64,000 nt of DNA from Shinisaurus crocodilurus (Eukaryota > Chordata > Lepidosauria > Squamata > Shinisauridae): contig CM037876.1 of assembly GCA_021292165.1 (NCBI GenBank), positions 35,919,075 to 35,983,074 on the forward strand, given 5' to 3'. Each line of letters begins with the position of its first letter. Positions within the stretch are counted from its first letter, which is position 1. Below are positions 10,475 through 31,092 of the stretch, in pieces. The notes beneath the pieces were generated by a model, which saw nothing but the letters and a program-made list of their open reading frames with translations, was not told where the DNA came from and searched no databases. The translations under genes and the position numbers were made by a program.

Positions 10475-11046
10475 GTAGGTCTGGTTTCGTCCATCTGCGG
10501 GGGGGGTTCAATCCGTTTCCATCCGTGGTGCAGAAGGATTGGGCGAGCTTGAGGGTGAGTCGTGGGGTGGCTGGGACTCTGAGGCGAGGAAGAAAGGGCA
10601 GATGATGCCGTTGGGAAACGGGAAAAACTGGAGGACGAGGCCGTGGCCTCGATGGAGCCCCAGCAAGGAGGCCTTTCCGCCTTCCAGGTGCCGGTTTGAG
10701 TGAGGTCTTCGGGTCTCCAAAGCCAAGCGTAGATACGGGGGGAGCATGTTCCTTCCTGTGCTTCAGTTGTGCTAGCAATTGAGATGCTGGGATTTCGGTC
10801 GGGGGACGGAAAAGCGTTTTCTCCAATGCCCACTTCGCTCTGCCAGCGAGGAAGGCGAGCCGTTCTATTTAGCCATTTGCTCTGTTTCTAGCTTCTGTGG
10901 GTGCTCGTTCGTTTGCACCTTCCTTCTGCAGCAGCTAGAAGCACCGGTTTGCTGGTGCGCTCGCTTTAGCATGGCTTAGTAACTCCAGGGAAAGACGGCA
11001 AGAGCCTTCAGCTTGTAGTTTCTTGGAGCCAGTGTTATGTGCAGAG

Positions 11047-11180
11047 CAGGGCTGGCGAGCCTGTGGCCCTCCAGATGTTGTTGGACTCCAATTCCCATCA
11101 GTGCCAGCCAGACCAGTGGTGAGGGATGGTGGATGTAGTACTTCAGCAGCATGTGGAGGGCCATGGGTTCCTTAGCCCTG
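11047..11180. mobile_element. H2-family hAT-like MITE in RPL34 intron 1
   Basis: It begins CAGGGCTGGCGAGCC and ends CTTAGCCCTG, with the CCTCCAGATGTTGTTGGACT arm. The flanking 8-mers agree at only five positions, so any target duplication has decayed. Confidence 0.65.
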
Positions 11181-11629
11181 GCGTATAGTTGGCTTAACCC
11201 AGAGGAACCTTGGTGTAAATCCTTGCTTTTCCTATGAAATTCACTGTACAGTTGTCTCGGGTCATCTCCTAAGCCTCGCCTATCTTCCAGGTGTAATTAA
11301 AAGGGGATAACCCCAAAACACATTAAGCTCTTTGGAAGTATGGCAAATGTGACAAATCATGCACCTTGATAGTAAACTGTTGCGATAACTCTGCAGAAAA
11401 GACTATGTTGAAAGAAAACTGATATTTAAATATTGCAGATACATAGATAGGATTATGGCTGTAACACTGTCTGTGCAAGGATTAAAAACTCGATTTGTTT
11501 TTCCTGTGTTTACTATTAAAGTGCAGGTATGGCCTTTGTATTTTCAGTTAATCCATGCTTGCTTTGTCATTAAAGTAGTTTGCTTGAGAACTTGCTGAAG
11601 TACTTGATCAGAGTCACAGAATGGTATTT

Positions 11630-11865
11630 TATTTGTTTGTTACGTTTATATCCTGTCCTTTCCTCCAAGGAGCCCAAGGTGGCATACATAATCCTCCTCC
11701 ATTTTATACTCACAGCAGCCCTGTGAGGTAGGTTAGGCTGAGAGGCAGTGACTGGCCCAAACTCACCCAGTGAACTTCATGGCTGAGTGGGGAATAGAAC
11801 CCGGATTTCCTGAGTTCCAGTCCAACACTCTTAACTAACACCACTATACCATACTAGTTTATTTA
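11630..11865 (-). mobile_element. CORE-SINE in RPL34 intron 1
   Basis: It carries the same tRNA head, CORE-like and tail parts as 4343-4603, in the same orientation, with more substitutions. Confidence 0.7.
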
Positions 11866-11867
11866 TG

Positions 11868-12263
11868 GTACTTTTAAACAACCAATAAACATTCTCTGGG
11901 TGGATGACAAGAGTTAAAATACAATACAAATGACAGCACAGGAATAAATAAGTATAAAGATATAAAAAAACAGCCATAACATCTAAAAACTAATTCTCTA
12001 TGCCTGGGTGAAAAGAAAGGTCTTTGCCCGGCGCTGAAAATATAACTGTGTAGGTGTCAGGTGAGCCTCCTTGGGGAGGGCATTCTATAAACGGGGTGCC
12101 ACAACTGAGAAGACGCTCTCTCTTGTAGCCACCCTCCTAACTTCCTTCAGCAGGGGCACCTGGAGGAGGTCCTCTAAAGATGACCTAATGGTCCAATCAG
12201 GTACATACCGGAGGAGTTGTGCCTGCAGATATTCTGGCGCCAAGCCATTTAGGGCTTAAACAG
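11868..12263 (-). mobile_element. L2 LINE 3' end (reverse transcriptase C-terminus and UTR)
   Basis: The - strand translates in pieces resembling the end of L2 ORF2, around ALNGLAPEYLQ and RVATRESVFSVVAP, followed by a 3' UTR. In-frame stops (for example after VVAPRL) show decay. It abuts the CORE-SINE, a class thought to be mobilised by L2. Confidence 0.65.
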
Positions 12264-12349
12264 TATGGTAGCTAGCGTTTAGGACTTAAACTTGGGAGTT
12301 CCAGGTCATTAATGAATTTCATTTCATGGGCTACCGGTAATTAATCTTT

Positions 12350-12460
12350 CTTTCAGCCTGACTTACCTCACAGAGGTATTTGTGAGAATAAAATGATGGG
12401 TGAGAATCTATGTATGCTGCTCTGAGCTGCTTCAGTAAAGGGCAGAATAAAAACATAATA
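12350..12460 (+). mobile_element. CORE-SINE 3' part
   Basis: The GACTTACCTCACAGAGGTATTTGTGAG..AAAATGATGG pattern matches the 3' half of the CORE-SINE, in + orientation, within RPL34 intron 1. Confidence 0.5.
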
Positions 12461-12574
12461 CCACTGAAGAGGTAGTTGCTGAGTTGCTGTTGATGTGTGT
12501 ATAGTCTGCATTATGTTCTTACTTCAAAAACTGCCTTCTCACACTGCTTTGCTTTCCTTGTTTAGATATAAAAA

Positions 12575-17350
<4,776 letters not shown>

Positions 17351-17369
17351 TTATTTGTGTTGTCTGCCT

Positions 17370-17375
17370 AATAAA
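17370..17375 (+). terminator. RPL34: RPL34 polyadenylation signal
   Basis: AATAAA lies 20 nt past the stop codon, giving the very short 3' UTR typical of ribosomal protein mRNAs. Cleavage is expected about 15-25 nt downstream. Confidence 0.85.
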
Positions 17376-17399
17376 TGAGAAGTTAACTTTTCCCTGTGT

Positions 17400-19610
17400 A
17401 ATGTGATTTTTCTAAGGCCTTCCAATGTATTGTGGTTGATTCCTGAGCTGCAAAGTAGGATGGTTTTACTTCTCTTTACTCTTTTTTTACATTAAATACA
17501 CGTCTTGAACAATTTGTGTGGAGGGCTTTGAAGGTAAGGAGCAAGGATTGGTGCTGGATCCAGGAGTTGACAAGTTGTAGGGATTTAAAGAGGATACTGC
17601 ATAGTCTTAAACTGAAGAAGAGGTGGATGACATTGGCATCAGTTATAGAAAGAAGAAAAAGGTCCAAGATGTACCACCAGAACTCACCAGAGAGGAGAAT
17701 GCATTAGCCAAGGTGGGGGTTGACTAGAGCGTAAACCAGAACTTTTCTGAGCGGGCAGAAGATGGGGTACATTTTATCCATTAGAGATTGAGTGTAGATA
17801 GAAGGATACAAGACGCTAAAATTCGTTTTTCCCATAAGGCTAGTTTCTGGGGAGAGGATCTGAAATGCATTTTTTTTAAAAGATTAAGCAGGTGCTGAAA
17901 TAACAGGGTGACAAGTGGAGGAAGAACAGGGAAAGGGGAAGTGACACTGAAGATTGATAACGGTATGGCACTTCAATTCTAGGCATGTCACTACTGCATC
18001 AGGCCACTGTTGCTGGTGGACAACTGAGAGTTCATACCTAAACTTAGATTTTGTTCTAATTGATAAGATTACACTAAGATCACTCTTAGATATTTTATGC
18101 AGCATTTTTCATAGCTGATCATTTTTGGATTCTATGTTGCTGCTGCTATTACCAGAGTGACTTGGAATATCTACTTTTGCTTAAAATTGATGACCAAGAA
18201 TGGAGATATTTAGCTGCGCTTTTTAGTATTGAGGAAATCTGTTTCCTTGGCAATAATGGGTTTAATTAGCAGAACGGTTTCCCCATCTTTTCCTCTGCAA
18301 ATCTGCTTCTGAGACCCTCTGGAAGAGAATGGTATGTGGTGTGGGAAGCTACAGCAGGAAGGTGGAATCTCCCAAGAATTGGGGAACCCTTCTTGCAAAT
18401 ATGGGGGTGACTTCTACTCACACCTTTAGATCCAACCCAATGTTTCCAGAGGATTTGGCTCTATTGGCCATAAGGTGAAAGGGGGCCACTGCCAATCTCG
18501 GGGAGATAATAGACTGGAAAGGATTTTAGGGATCATCCAAAAACCATCTGATATTAGGAAACCTGTATAAAGCATCTGGTGGTTGTCTAGCTTCTGCTAC
18601 ATGAAAAAACAGTTAATATTTAGTGTGGAATATGAGTTTGTAGGTTTTAGCCTTTAGATGAGATGAGAATCTAGGTAGCTTATTTCATGGCTGAATGTAA
18701 TAGTTAAAAACTCCCTTACAATTTACTCTAAAATGTACCTTTATCATAAGTGTATTGATAAGAATTTCCATCCTAGTAATAAGGTTCTATTTGTGCAAGA
18801 ATCTTGAAATGTAACCTTTGGCATCTTTTGTTCTGAAGGACTTATCTTGTAGTACATACTGTGCTCTTGAACTTTGTTGAAAGCAACTAGACATTTTTCC
18901 GAGATACTCTTGAAATGTGCAAAATACAAAGGTTATACAAACTGCTGTTATTTCCTTTGCTGTCTAGAAAGGATCTGTTCAGTAAAAAGTATACCGAAAA
19001 TCTGAGGATGTACTTTTGTATCGTAGGTTTTGTGGACAGGAAAAATTAGCAATTGAAAGTAGGACAGGTGTCCTGTCCTACAAACTTTAAATTAGGCATA
19101 ACTTTTATTAAAGCTATTCGACTACACCCTAACTTAAAGGATGGTTGGGAAAGGAGATGTTCATAACATTCCTTTTTTAGAGTGTACAATATGTTCAATT
19201 AATAAGCATATCAAAAACCAAGAAATAACTTGTTTTTTATTTTACTTTACACATTTCTATACCATACCTTCATCACCAAGGATTCCAGGGTGGTGTATAA
19301 AATGGCATTACAATCTGATAACCCCTTGTTAGTACTAAAATATATATATATGCAGGTATTACAAAAGTTATCAGGAAAATGGTAAAACACAAAGCGGATG
19401 GCTATGGTTCAAATATCAGGGCAGACTTTATCGAGAAGTGTGATGCCCTTGAGTTACGAATGTAAGCCATTCTATTGTGAGCATGTACAGTGCAATGAGA
19501 TACCAGATTCAATTATTTAAATATGTTCACTCAGAACATGCCTGTTACAGTGGCAAACGATAAATCATTAGTTAATGGAGAATAGATGATATGCACATAA
19601 TTTAAGATGA
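17400..19610. other. Intergenic stretch without recognised features
   Basis: Short frames occur but none resembles a protein I know. The sequence is diverged AT-rich DNA with no clear repeat ends. Confidence 0.45.
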
Positions 19611-19615
19611 CTAGA

Positions 19616-19715
19616 GGCTCAATCCTATGCAAGTTTAGAGAGAGAGAAGGCATACAATACATGCTGGGAGTTATAGACCCTTTTTTCTGTCTAGACTTGC
19701 ATAGGATTGCACCTT
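19616..19715. repeat. H1-family inverted-repeat MITE
   Basis: CAATCCTATGCAAGTTTAGA at the left is complementary to TCTAGACTTGCATAGGATTG at the right. This is a shorter copy of the family at 35751-35872. Confidence 0.65.
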
Positions 19716-20279
19716 AGGTAACGTAGCATCAAATTAAACCATAAGTGACCGTTCAAATGATCTTATCCATGTTTATTTGGAAGTAATTTCCAGGAACTTG
19801 ACCAGTGTTGCCACTTTTGTTTTTCTAAAAACAAGCTCATGAAGGGTATAAGGGCAATTTTTGGAAAGAGTACACAGAGCTAATATCCTTCCCTGCTTTT
19901 TCCCAGGTGGGGTTAACTTGGTATCATTTACAAGTTCTTCCTAGAAAAGTGAAGCCTTTGACTAATGTGTTCAGTTCTCATATATCCAATATAAATGTTC
20001 AACAATTCCTTTGAAGCAACCAGTGGCCACCTGCATTGTAAGATGGATGGCAAACTAATAACTGTCTGCTGTTTGTTGCAATCTCATGCAGGTTGTGCCA
20101 TGTTGACTGCGAACTATACAGCATACTATTGCTTTTCAGTGTTGTAGATAACCCTTCATCGGTTCACTGAACTGACTCATTAGCTTATTGAAACAGTGGC
20201 TATAGATTGAAAAAATGTTTTGAATTTAAAAAGTATTTTCTTGATCACCTCTTTGTTTACACTGCCAAATTACTAAATG

Positions 20280-20513
20280 TTTATTTATTATATTTATACC
20301 CTGCCTTTTTTCCTGCAAGGAACTCAAGGCGGCTTACATAATCATCCTCCTCCTCTCCATTTTATCCTCACAACAACCCTGTGAGGTAGGTTAGGCTGAG
20401 AGTCAGTGACTGGCCCAAAGTCACCCAGTGAGGTTCATGGCCGAGCGGGGACTCGAACCTGGATCTCCCGAGTCCCAGTCCAACACTCTCACCACTACGC
20501 CACACTGGCTCTA
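20280..20513 (-). mobile_element. CORE-SINE
   Basis: It is nearly complete, with the tRNA-like head including a B-box-like GGTTCGAGTCC on the - strand, the CORE-like part and a TATAAATATAATAAATAA tail. Confidence 0.8.
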
Positions 20514-20679
20514 AGATTTAATCACCCTTTGGATGCTTTTAGACTCTACGATTTTAATTTGCTCTGGAGTAAGCAGGGCCTTAAACTTAAGTGTACGAAA
20601 CCTGCTATCTGTCCACCCATTCAGAGTTGCTTGTGGTAGGATATTGAGCTATAGGGATTTCTACATGCACATGGCTACA

Positions 20680-20755
20680 ATCTTGACTGACACACTTACC
20701 TGGGAGTAAGCCCTATTGCACAGTGAGACTGGAGTAAATGTGTAGCATTGTGTTG
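20680..20755. repeat. H3 repeat fragment
   Basis: CACACTTACCTGGGAGTAAG and the following text match the H3 family seen at 9542-9862, 23207-23280 and 29988-30258. Confidence 0.5.
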
Positions 20756-20911
20756 CGCAAAAACCCTTTGCTGCAGGAAGCCTGTGTACATGCTATCAAA
20801 CTACATTCCTGATACTGTTGGGTGTCCTAAGCATATTTTGCTACTGCTCCAACATCTATTATGACTTCTTATGGAGAAATGGGCACAATTCAAGGTGCTG
20901 ATGTGTTAACC

Positions 20912-21099
20912 CAGCCTTTTCCAACCTGGTGCCCTCCAATTTCCAAATGTTTTAGACTACAATCCCCATCAGCCCCAGACATCATGGCCAGTTGATAAGG
21001 ATGATGATGGTTAGTAATATTTCTATACTGCTTCTCATTTCCACAAAATGATGAGAGTTGTAGTTCAAAAATGTGGGGGGCACCAGGTTGGGGAAAGAC
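20912..21099. mobile_element. H2-family MITE with internal insertion
   Basis: The left part is CAGCCTTTTCCAACCTGGTG with GACTACAATCCCCATCA. The right part carries the complementary ATGAGAGTTGTAGTTC and CACCAGGTTGGGGAAAG. About 55 nt of unrelated A/T-rich sequence (about 20996-21050) lies between the arms. Confidence 0.6.
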
Positions 21100-21332
21100 T
21101 TTATTTACATATAAGCCCCTAAATTGTCTCCTTGCTGGAGTCCCATAACTTCTACGGTCAGCTGAGAGCAGCTTCTTTGTGGTGCTTACTATATGCCCAG
21201 CCTGATTAGCTAGGATGGCATTCGTGACTATTATCCAGCTTTGGATGTCTCTGCAGAGATCCAACAAAGCCTGAGCCTGAATGTTTTCTCATTTCTTCAA
21301 CATAGTTGAAGAAGAAATATGTCCTATGATGT

Positions 21333-21485
21333 CCTATGGGTGACTTTGGGCCAGTCACCTGACTCAGCCTAACCTACCTCACAGGGTTGTTGTGAGGATA
21401 AAGTGGAGGAGGAGGAGGATTATGTAAGCTTGCCTTGGGTTCCTTGCAGGAAAAAAGGCGGGGTATAAATTAAATAAATAAATAT
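21333..21485 (+). mobile_element. CORE-SINE lacking its tRNA head
   Basis: It starts in the CORE-like part (CTTTGGGCCAGTCACCTGAC) and runs to the GGCGGGGTATAAAT tail. It is on the opposite strand to the copy 0.8 kb upstream. Confidence 0.7.
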
Positions 21486-21547
21486 CTAAATATCACATGA
21501 GCTGAGCCTTTGTGATAGGGCAGTCTTTGAAATGGAGTTAAGTATAT

Positions 21548-21640
21548 AAGAAGAGTCCTACTGGATCAGACCAATGGTCCGTCTAGTCCTGTATTCTGTT
21601 TCCCAGAGGCCTCTGGAAACAACATGAAGGCAATATTTTC
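21548..21640 (-). mobile_element. CR1-type LINE 3' fragment
   Basis: AAGAAGAGTCCTACTGGATC and GGTCCGTCTAGTCCTGTATT match the extreme 3' end of the CR1 fragments at 5806 and 55015. Confidence 0.55.
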
Positions 21641-22289
21641 CTTCCAGTGTTGCTCTATAGCAACTGGCATTAGATTTGTACATTCTTATTTCTCCAGTAC
21701 AGGGTGTACAAAGTTCTCTCTGTTTCTGGGGATGCCACACACTTATTTTAGCAACACTTCCCAGCTTCATACTGCAACCATGATGACTGGAAACTTTAAA
21801 ATAAAACAAATCATATAAAGCTGAGATGCTAAAGATTCTGTGTTTACTTAATAATCTTGAGGATATTCAACCACCTACTTCTATCCTGCCTTTTTTTTTT
21901 TTTAGATCAAGTTAATCAGTCTGTACTAGTTCAAAAAAAAATATTGCATTTTAATTATAAACATCCATGTGCATCTTGGTTATTTGGTTCCTGCAAAAAC
22001 CTAGTTGCTTTACTACTGGAATTGTCAAAGATGATTCAAATTGGACAGAGAGCCCCTATTTTTAAAGAGCAATTCTGCCATACTGTGGCCACTCTCATCA
22101 ACTGCAATTGCTATCACTAATTTTGTCATCTGGACTGGTTCTGTGAAGATACCGGTAGTTTAACAGCCAGCCTCCAACAGGTTCCTTTACTGTTGGTGGT
22201 AGAAACAAAAAGTCAAAGCAGCTGCACTTGCGAATATTTGTGTGTGATTTGTTATCTCTCCCTCCCTGTCCCCTCACCCCCCAATAATA

Positions 22290-22760
22290 CAACATCATGA
22301 ACCTGTTTTATATTCAGGTTGCAGCTGAAAAGTTTAACATTCTTAGTTGGTGCTGTTGCCTAATGGCTTTTGAAACCATGGAAGTGGTAGGCAGTCTGCT
22401 TTGGACAGAATTTCACACTCCCTCAAGGAGCAAATGCACAGCTTGGAGGTACTCTCAGATCCATCATTGCTACTTGGATGCACAGTATTAGTAATTCACA
22501 TAGTGCCTTATGCCAACTTTGGTGCGGCAACTACATCCTTAGAGGGAGGGTCTGGGCCAGTTATCCAAGCTCTAGTAAAATCTAGGCTAGTTTACTTCAA
22601 TGTGCAATATGTGGGGCTTCCCTTCAAATGAAGTTGGAAGCTTCAGCTAGTGCAGAATACAGAGGCCAGAAGTGGGGCTGACTGTATCATACCAGTTTTA
22701 AGAGTTTTACTGAATGCTTCATAGCTCATGGATAAGTGCTTCAAAGACCTCACCTCAGAT
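22290..22760 (+). pseudogene. L2 LINE reverse transcriptase remnant
   Basis: Around 22400-22630 the frame reads LEVLSDPSLLL, then IQALVKSRLVYFN and YVGLPFK. This parallels the end of the L2 reverse transcriptase (VSRLDYCNALYVGLP in typical members). The catalytic region is not present and the reading is broken, so it is a fossil. Confidence 0.6.
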
Positions 22761-22881
22761 CTCCACCACCTCATTGTTTTGCCTAAATTATATACAAAAA
22801 CACAAGTGGCAAGTGAATGAAATGGGAATTACTTCCAGGGGATTGCAATGTTAGCCAGTTACAGCAAAAACAACAAAGCGG

Positions 22882-23174
22882 CTGGGTTCAGACAACACGA
22901 TAACCACACTCAAGGGTTGAGTATGGGTTGTTGTTGAAATGTGGGTTATTGTCTGAACCTAGCTGTGCTAACAAGCCATGACTTGTTAACCACGAACAAT
23001 CCCATGAAGAGAACCCATGGTTTGTTGCTGGGTTGTGAACTGTGGGTTGTTCACCATGGTTTGTTATCTTGGCTGGGTTTAGAGAACATAACCCACGTTT
23101 CAACCACCACACACAGTTCAACAACAACCCACACTCAACCCTTGACTGTGGGTTATCATGTTGTCTGAACCCAG
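22882..23174. repeat. Long inverted-repeat MITE (GGGTTCAGACAACA ends)
   Basis: CTGGGTTCAGACAACACGAT at the left is complementary to ATCATGTTGTCTGAACCCAG at the right. The interior repeats AACCCACACTC/GTGGGTTGTT motifs on both arms, so nearly the whole 293 nt can fold. No target duplication is obvious. Confidence 0.7.
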
Positions 23175-23206
23175 TCAGTGTCTTGTGGCTCCTGAAAGGT
23201 TAAGGC

Positions 23207-23280
23207 TGCAATCCTATGCACAATTACTAGGGAGTAAATCCTATTGGAATCAGTGGGGCTTCTAAATAAACATGCACAAG
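23207..23280. repeat. H3 repeat fragment
   Basis: GCTGCAATCCTATGCACAAT with GGGAGTAAATCCTATTG is one arm of the H3 family. Confidence 0.5.
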
Positions 23281-23697
23281 CTTGTTTAAGGGACAGCGGG
23301 CCTAACTCAGTGGCTCTGTAGCATATGAGTTGGCATGCAGAAGGTTCACAGGTGCTAACCCTGCATCTCAAGGTAGGGCTTGAGAGAAATTACCTAGTCT
23401 GAAACCTGGAAAAGCCTGCTGCTGGTCTGTACAAAAAGAAAAGAAAGAAAGAAAGAGCAAAGAAATTTGTTGGTCCATAAGAAAAATGTCAAAATCCAGT
23501 CAGCCAATATCTTTATTAGGGCCAATCAAAGCGGCCTTAGCGTTTCAGGAAACTCTTCATAATTTACGGTATGTTTAAGAAAAAGGGGAGGAAGTGGAGA
23601 CAAAGAAGAAAAAAAAGATCCAGCTTGGTGCTGAAGCCTCAATAGCCCTGCATTTCGTCATATGACGGAGTGTAAGTAGGAGACAGCAGATTCACAA

Positions 23698-23795
23698 TGC
23701 AATCCTATACATGCCTACTTGGAACTGAGTCCTGTTTGAGTCCAATGGGGTTTACTCCCAGCCAGCTAAGCGAGTATGGGATTGCAGCCTCAGTT
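23698..23795. repeat. H3 repeat, both arms
   Basis: CAATCCTATACATGCCTACT at the left and GGGATTGCAGCCTCAG at the right bracket a GGGTTTACTCCCA core. This is a compact copy of the H3 family. Confidence 0.55.
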
Positions 23796-23800
23796 AGATC

Positions 23801-23920
23801 CCGGGATAGACAACCTGGTGTCCTCCAGATGTTTTTGGACTACAACTCCCATAATCTATGACCACGGGTTTATGGGAGTTGTAGTTCAAAACCATCTCAA
23901 CGGCACCAGATTGAGACCCG
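23801..23920. mobile_element. H2-family palindromic MITE
   Basis: GACTACAACTCCCATAA and TTATGGGAGTTGTAGTTC form its central stem, with ACAACCTGGTG and CACCAGATTGAGAC near the ends. Confidence 0.65.
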
Positions 23921-24239
23921 AAGAACTCAGAATGGCTTGCTTCGGAGTAAACTTACATCTGGAAGCTCCTGCTTTGAGTGTGGGAGTGGCTTATTCAAAT
24001 GGGCGTGGCTTCCATTCATCTCCCTCCCGGAGGCTTGCTGGCAGAGCCACGTCGATCCATTCAGAGGCCACGTGAAACGTTGCTAGGACCTGGCAGGTCA
24101 ATATCACCTCCGGTCGCTTTTCACCCCGATTTTTATTTTATTTTATTGATAACACGTCACTTCTAATTCTTGTTCTTTATCTTTCATCGCCTAGCATTTT
24201 ATGACCTGGCATTTTGCGCCTCATTTCCCCCACTGACGC

Positions 24240-24427
24240 GTTAATCTTGTTTACCTTCCAGGACGCGGCTCGTCTTTGCCTTCTCAGGGACTCTTCCCTT
24301 ACCGTGCGGACGGTGGCCGTGACGGGTCTATCCGGTAACGGAGCTGGGTGGGCGTGAAGGTAGCGGTGGAGGGCAGTTTTTGTGACGGGACGGGACGGGA
24401 CGGAACGAGGCTGGAACCGCAGTCGAC
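24240..24427 (+). promoter_or_regulatory. OSTC: OSTC promoter and 5' UTR
   Basis: This CpG-rich stretch directly precedes the OSTC start codon and includes a tandem GACGG/GACGGGACGG tract at about 24384-24408. No TATA box is seen. The transcription start cannot be fixed from sequence. Confidence 0.6.
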
Positions 24428-28841
<4,414 letters not shown>

Positions 28842-29815
28842 TGCCTTTTTGTGACTGCCACAAAGCACAGATTGGATTTGCTTCTCTTCATGAAGAGGAA
28901 CTCCACAGCCCTACCCTTCCTGTCTGAAGAGAAGAAAAAGAGAACAGACGAAGAAAAGGACTGGTTTCTCCTTTTCTTCTTCTTCATATAAATAGCGACA
29001 TTTGTCACAGGCGGTTGGTTTATTAACAGATTTGTGTATATTTTTCTTGAATGTAGAAAAGAAAATATTCTAAAGTGTTATTTAGGCATACGTGTATTAA
29101 GTCTAAAATGTAAGAACACTGCTCTTCAATCTCTATTCTCACACACACTCTCTCTCTCACACACACCTCCCATGATTCAAGCTAAAAGTAATAATTCTGT
29201 ACTGCCTTGTAACACTATGGCTTACTCTGTCTTATGAGAGAATTCATAGTGAGAAAAGGGGGGGGGGGAATAGAAATTGATCCTTTCCATGTCTGTAAAT
29301 GGAAAGAAGTGTTTGTTGGTGATTGCCATTGAACACTATGGACCTGATCCAGCAAACTGAGGGCAGCAGATGGTTTTGTGCTCACCTCTGGAAAAGCCAG
29401 TCCAAGTTGGCAGCACTGATCACATATTGCGAAGATGTGGGAGGGGGCAGAGTTGGAAGGTTGTGGAAGATGCTTGAACAGGTGTTTGATGCTGTAGAAC
29501 ATCTTGGGTGGTGTGCACAAGGGGAAGGAGAACCCCTCGTGTAAGCTTGGATGCTGGATAAGGCTTGTCACGTTCCACACCAGCCTTTTGGAAAGGCAGC
29601 AGAGCGTACCTGTTTCTGCACATGGATTGGCTTCTCTGAATTGGGGCATGTGTGTTTTGTCAAAGCAATGTCTTGGGAAACATTAACTTTGGTATTCATT
29701 CTAGTAGATTAAGAGAAACGCATGTGCAAAGGAAAACCCATGATTGTGTGAAAGCAGTTCTTCCTTTTCAAAAATATATATGAAAATAAGGCATATTAAA
29801 CGTCTTTTCTACAAA
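28842..29815 (+). other. OSTC: OSTC 3' UTR (probable extent)
   Basis: This stretch follows the stop codon and shows no frame of note. An ATTAAA at 29795-29800 is the best candidate poly(A) signal, although an earlier cleavage site cannot be excluded. A CA/CT-rich tract lies at 29143-29166. Confidence 0.5.
29795..29800 (+). terminator. OSTC: Candidate OSTC poly(A) signal
   Basis: ATTAAA, the commonest variant signal, is followed by T-rich sequence after about 50 nt. No AATAAA is present nearer the stop codon. Confidence 0.45.
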
Positions 29816-29987
29816 ACTACCTTGTGTATTTATACAATGTTCATCTTTTTTTCTTTTTTGGTATTCTTAGCATTTGAACGCTTTCCCTAAGATGGGTCTT
29901 TTTTTTTCTTCCCCTAACATGAAGCAGTGATGGCTTGTCTCTACTGCCTACCTTTGATAATTACGACGCCCATTACTTGGAAATTGG

Positions 29988-30258
29988 CTTACAGTGCAAT
30001 CCTATACTTATCTTCTCAGAAGAAAGTGCTACTGAATTAAATTGGGCTTACTCCCAGCTAATGCACTATAGGATTCCAACCTTACAGCACACTCCTATGC
30101 ATGTCTACTTAGAAATAAGCCCCATTAAGTTCAGTACGGCTTATGTCCTGGGCAAGTGTCTACAGGCTGCAATCCTAGACTTACTTACCTGGAACTCAGC
30201 CTCATTGAACTCAGCGATGCTTGCTTCCAAGTAAATATGCCTAGGATTGCACTGTTAG
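29988..30258. repeat. H3 repeats in tandem
   Basis: Two or three overlapping H3 units carry CAGTGCAATCCTATACTTAT, AATAAGCCCCATTAAGTTCA and AGGATTGCACTGTTAG. Confidence 0.55.
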
Positions 30259-30540
30259 TGTGTTTGGAGTTTTTTAATGTATCATTTTCAGAAATACACA
30301 AAAGGGAGATACAGTACTCTTGACATCAGCTTCATGAAATATTTTTGGTTATCGAGGCCACATGTTTCTGAAGTAGGTAATTCCAAATGTTATGATTTTC
30401 ACCAGTTACTAATAGAATTTGTAAGGTTCATCATCTAAATTCACAATTGAATTGCTTCAATTTGACTTGCTTTTCTATAAAAAGAGTCCAAAGCAACATG
30501 CAAGCTATAAAACTGCAAAACTGCTTACAATAAAAGTGAA

Positions 30541-31092
30541 AGGGGGTGGTGGGTTACGGTGGGGGCGGGGGCGGCGGCGGCGGCGGGGGGGGCTTTACCT
30601 CATCCGCCTTGTCGCCCGCTGGTCCCGTCGCGTCACTTCCAGCACGGCAGAAGTGACGTGACGGGACCCTGCTCCGTCGCGTCTATCCTGGATCCTGCCC
30701 GTGCTGTTTTTCAAAACTGAGCGCGGGCGGAGTCCAGGATGGATGCGACGGAGTGGCAGCGGCCTCGAGCGGAGGCTGTGGAGGAGGCACCGGAAGCAGC
30801 AGCAGTGCGCAGGGGACCAGGTAGGGTGGCAGCGGCGGGGGGGGTTACGGGGGCGGGTTGGTCCTGTGGTGGCGGCAGCAGCGGGGGGTGGCGCGGGGGA
30901 CAGTCCTGCAGCGGCAGCGGAGGATGGCGTGGCGGGCGTGGGGGTCCTGCGGCGGGGGCGGCGGGGAGGTTCTGCACTGGCGACGGAGGGGGAGCATGAA
31001 GGAGGCGGCACGGGACTCCCAGTGAGTCCGGCCCCCCAACAGGCTGAGGGACAATGAACTGGCCGCCCGTGTAAAAAGTTTGAGGACCCCTG
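30541..31092. mobile_element. GC-rich hAT-like element end with palindromic module
   Basis: The right end AAAAAGTTTGAGGACCCCTG (ending 31092) is the complement of a CAGGGGTCC..-type hAT terminus. Inside are G-rich (GGC)n repeats and a GGTCCCGTCGC..GACGGGACC palindrome at 30621-30668. No matching left terminus is visible, so the element is truncated or its left end has diverged. It abuts the Tc1 remnant and may have inserted into it. Long frames through it look like GC artefacts. Confidence 0.5.

Noticed and set aside
10242..10826. A 194-codon frame antisense to the RPL34 promoter and exon 1
   Set aside because: It is GC-driven, shows no domain, and overlaps a promoter; no support as a gene.
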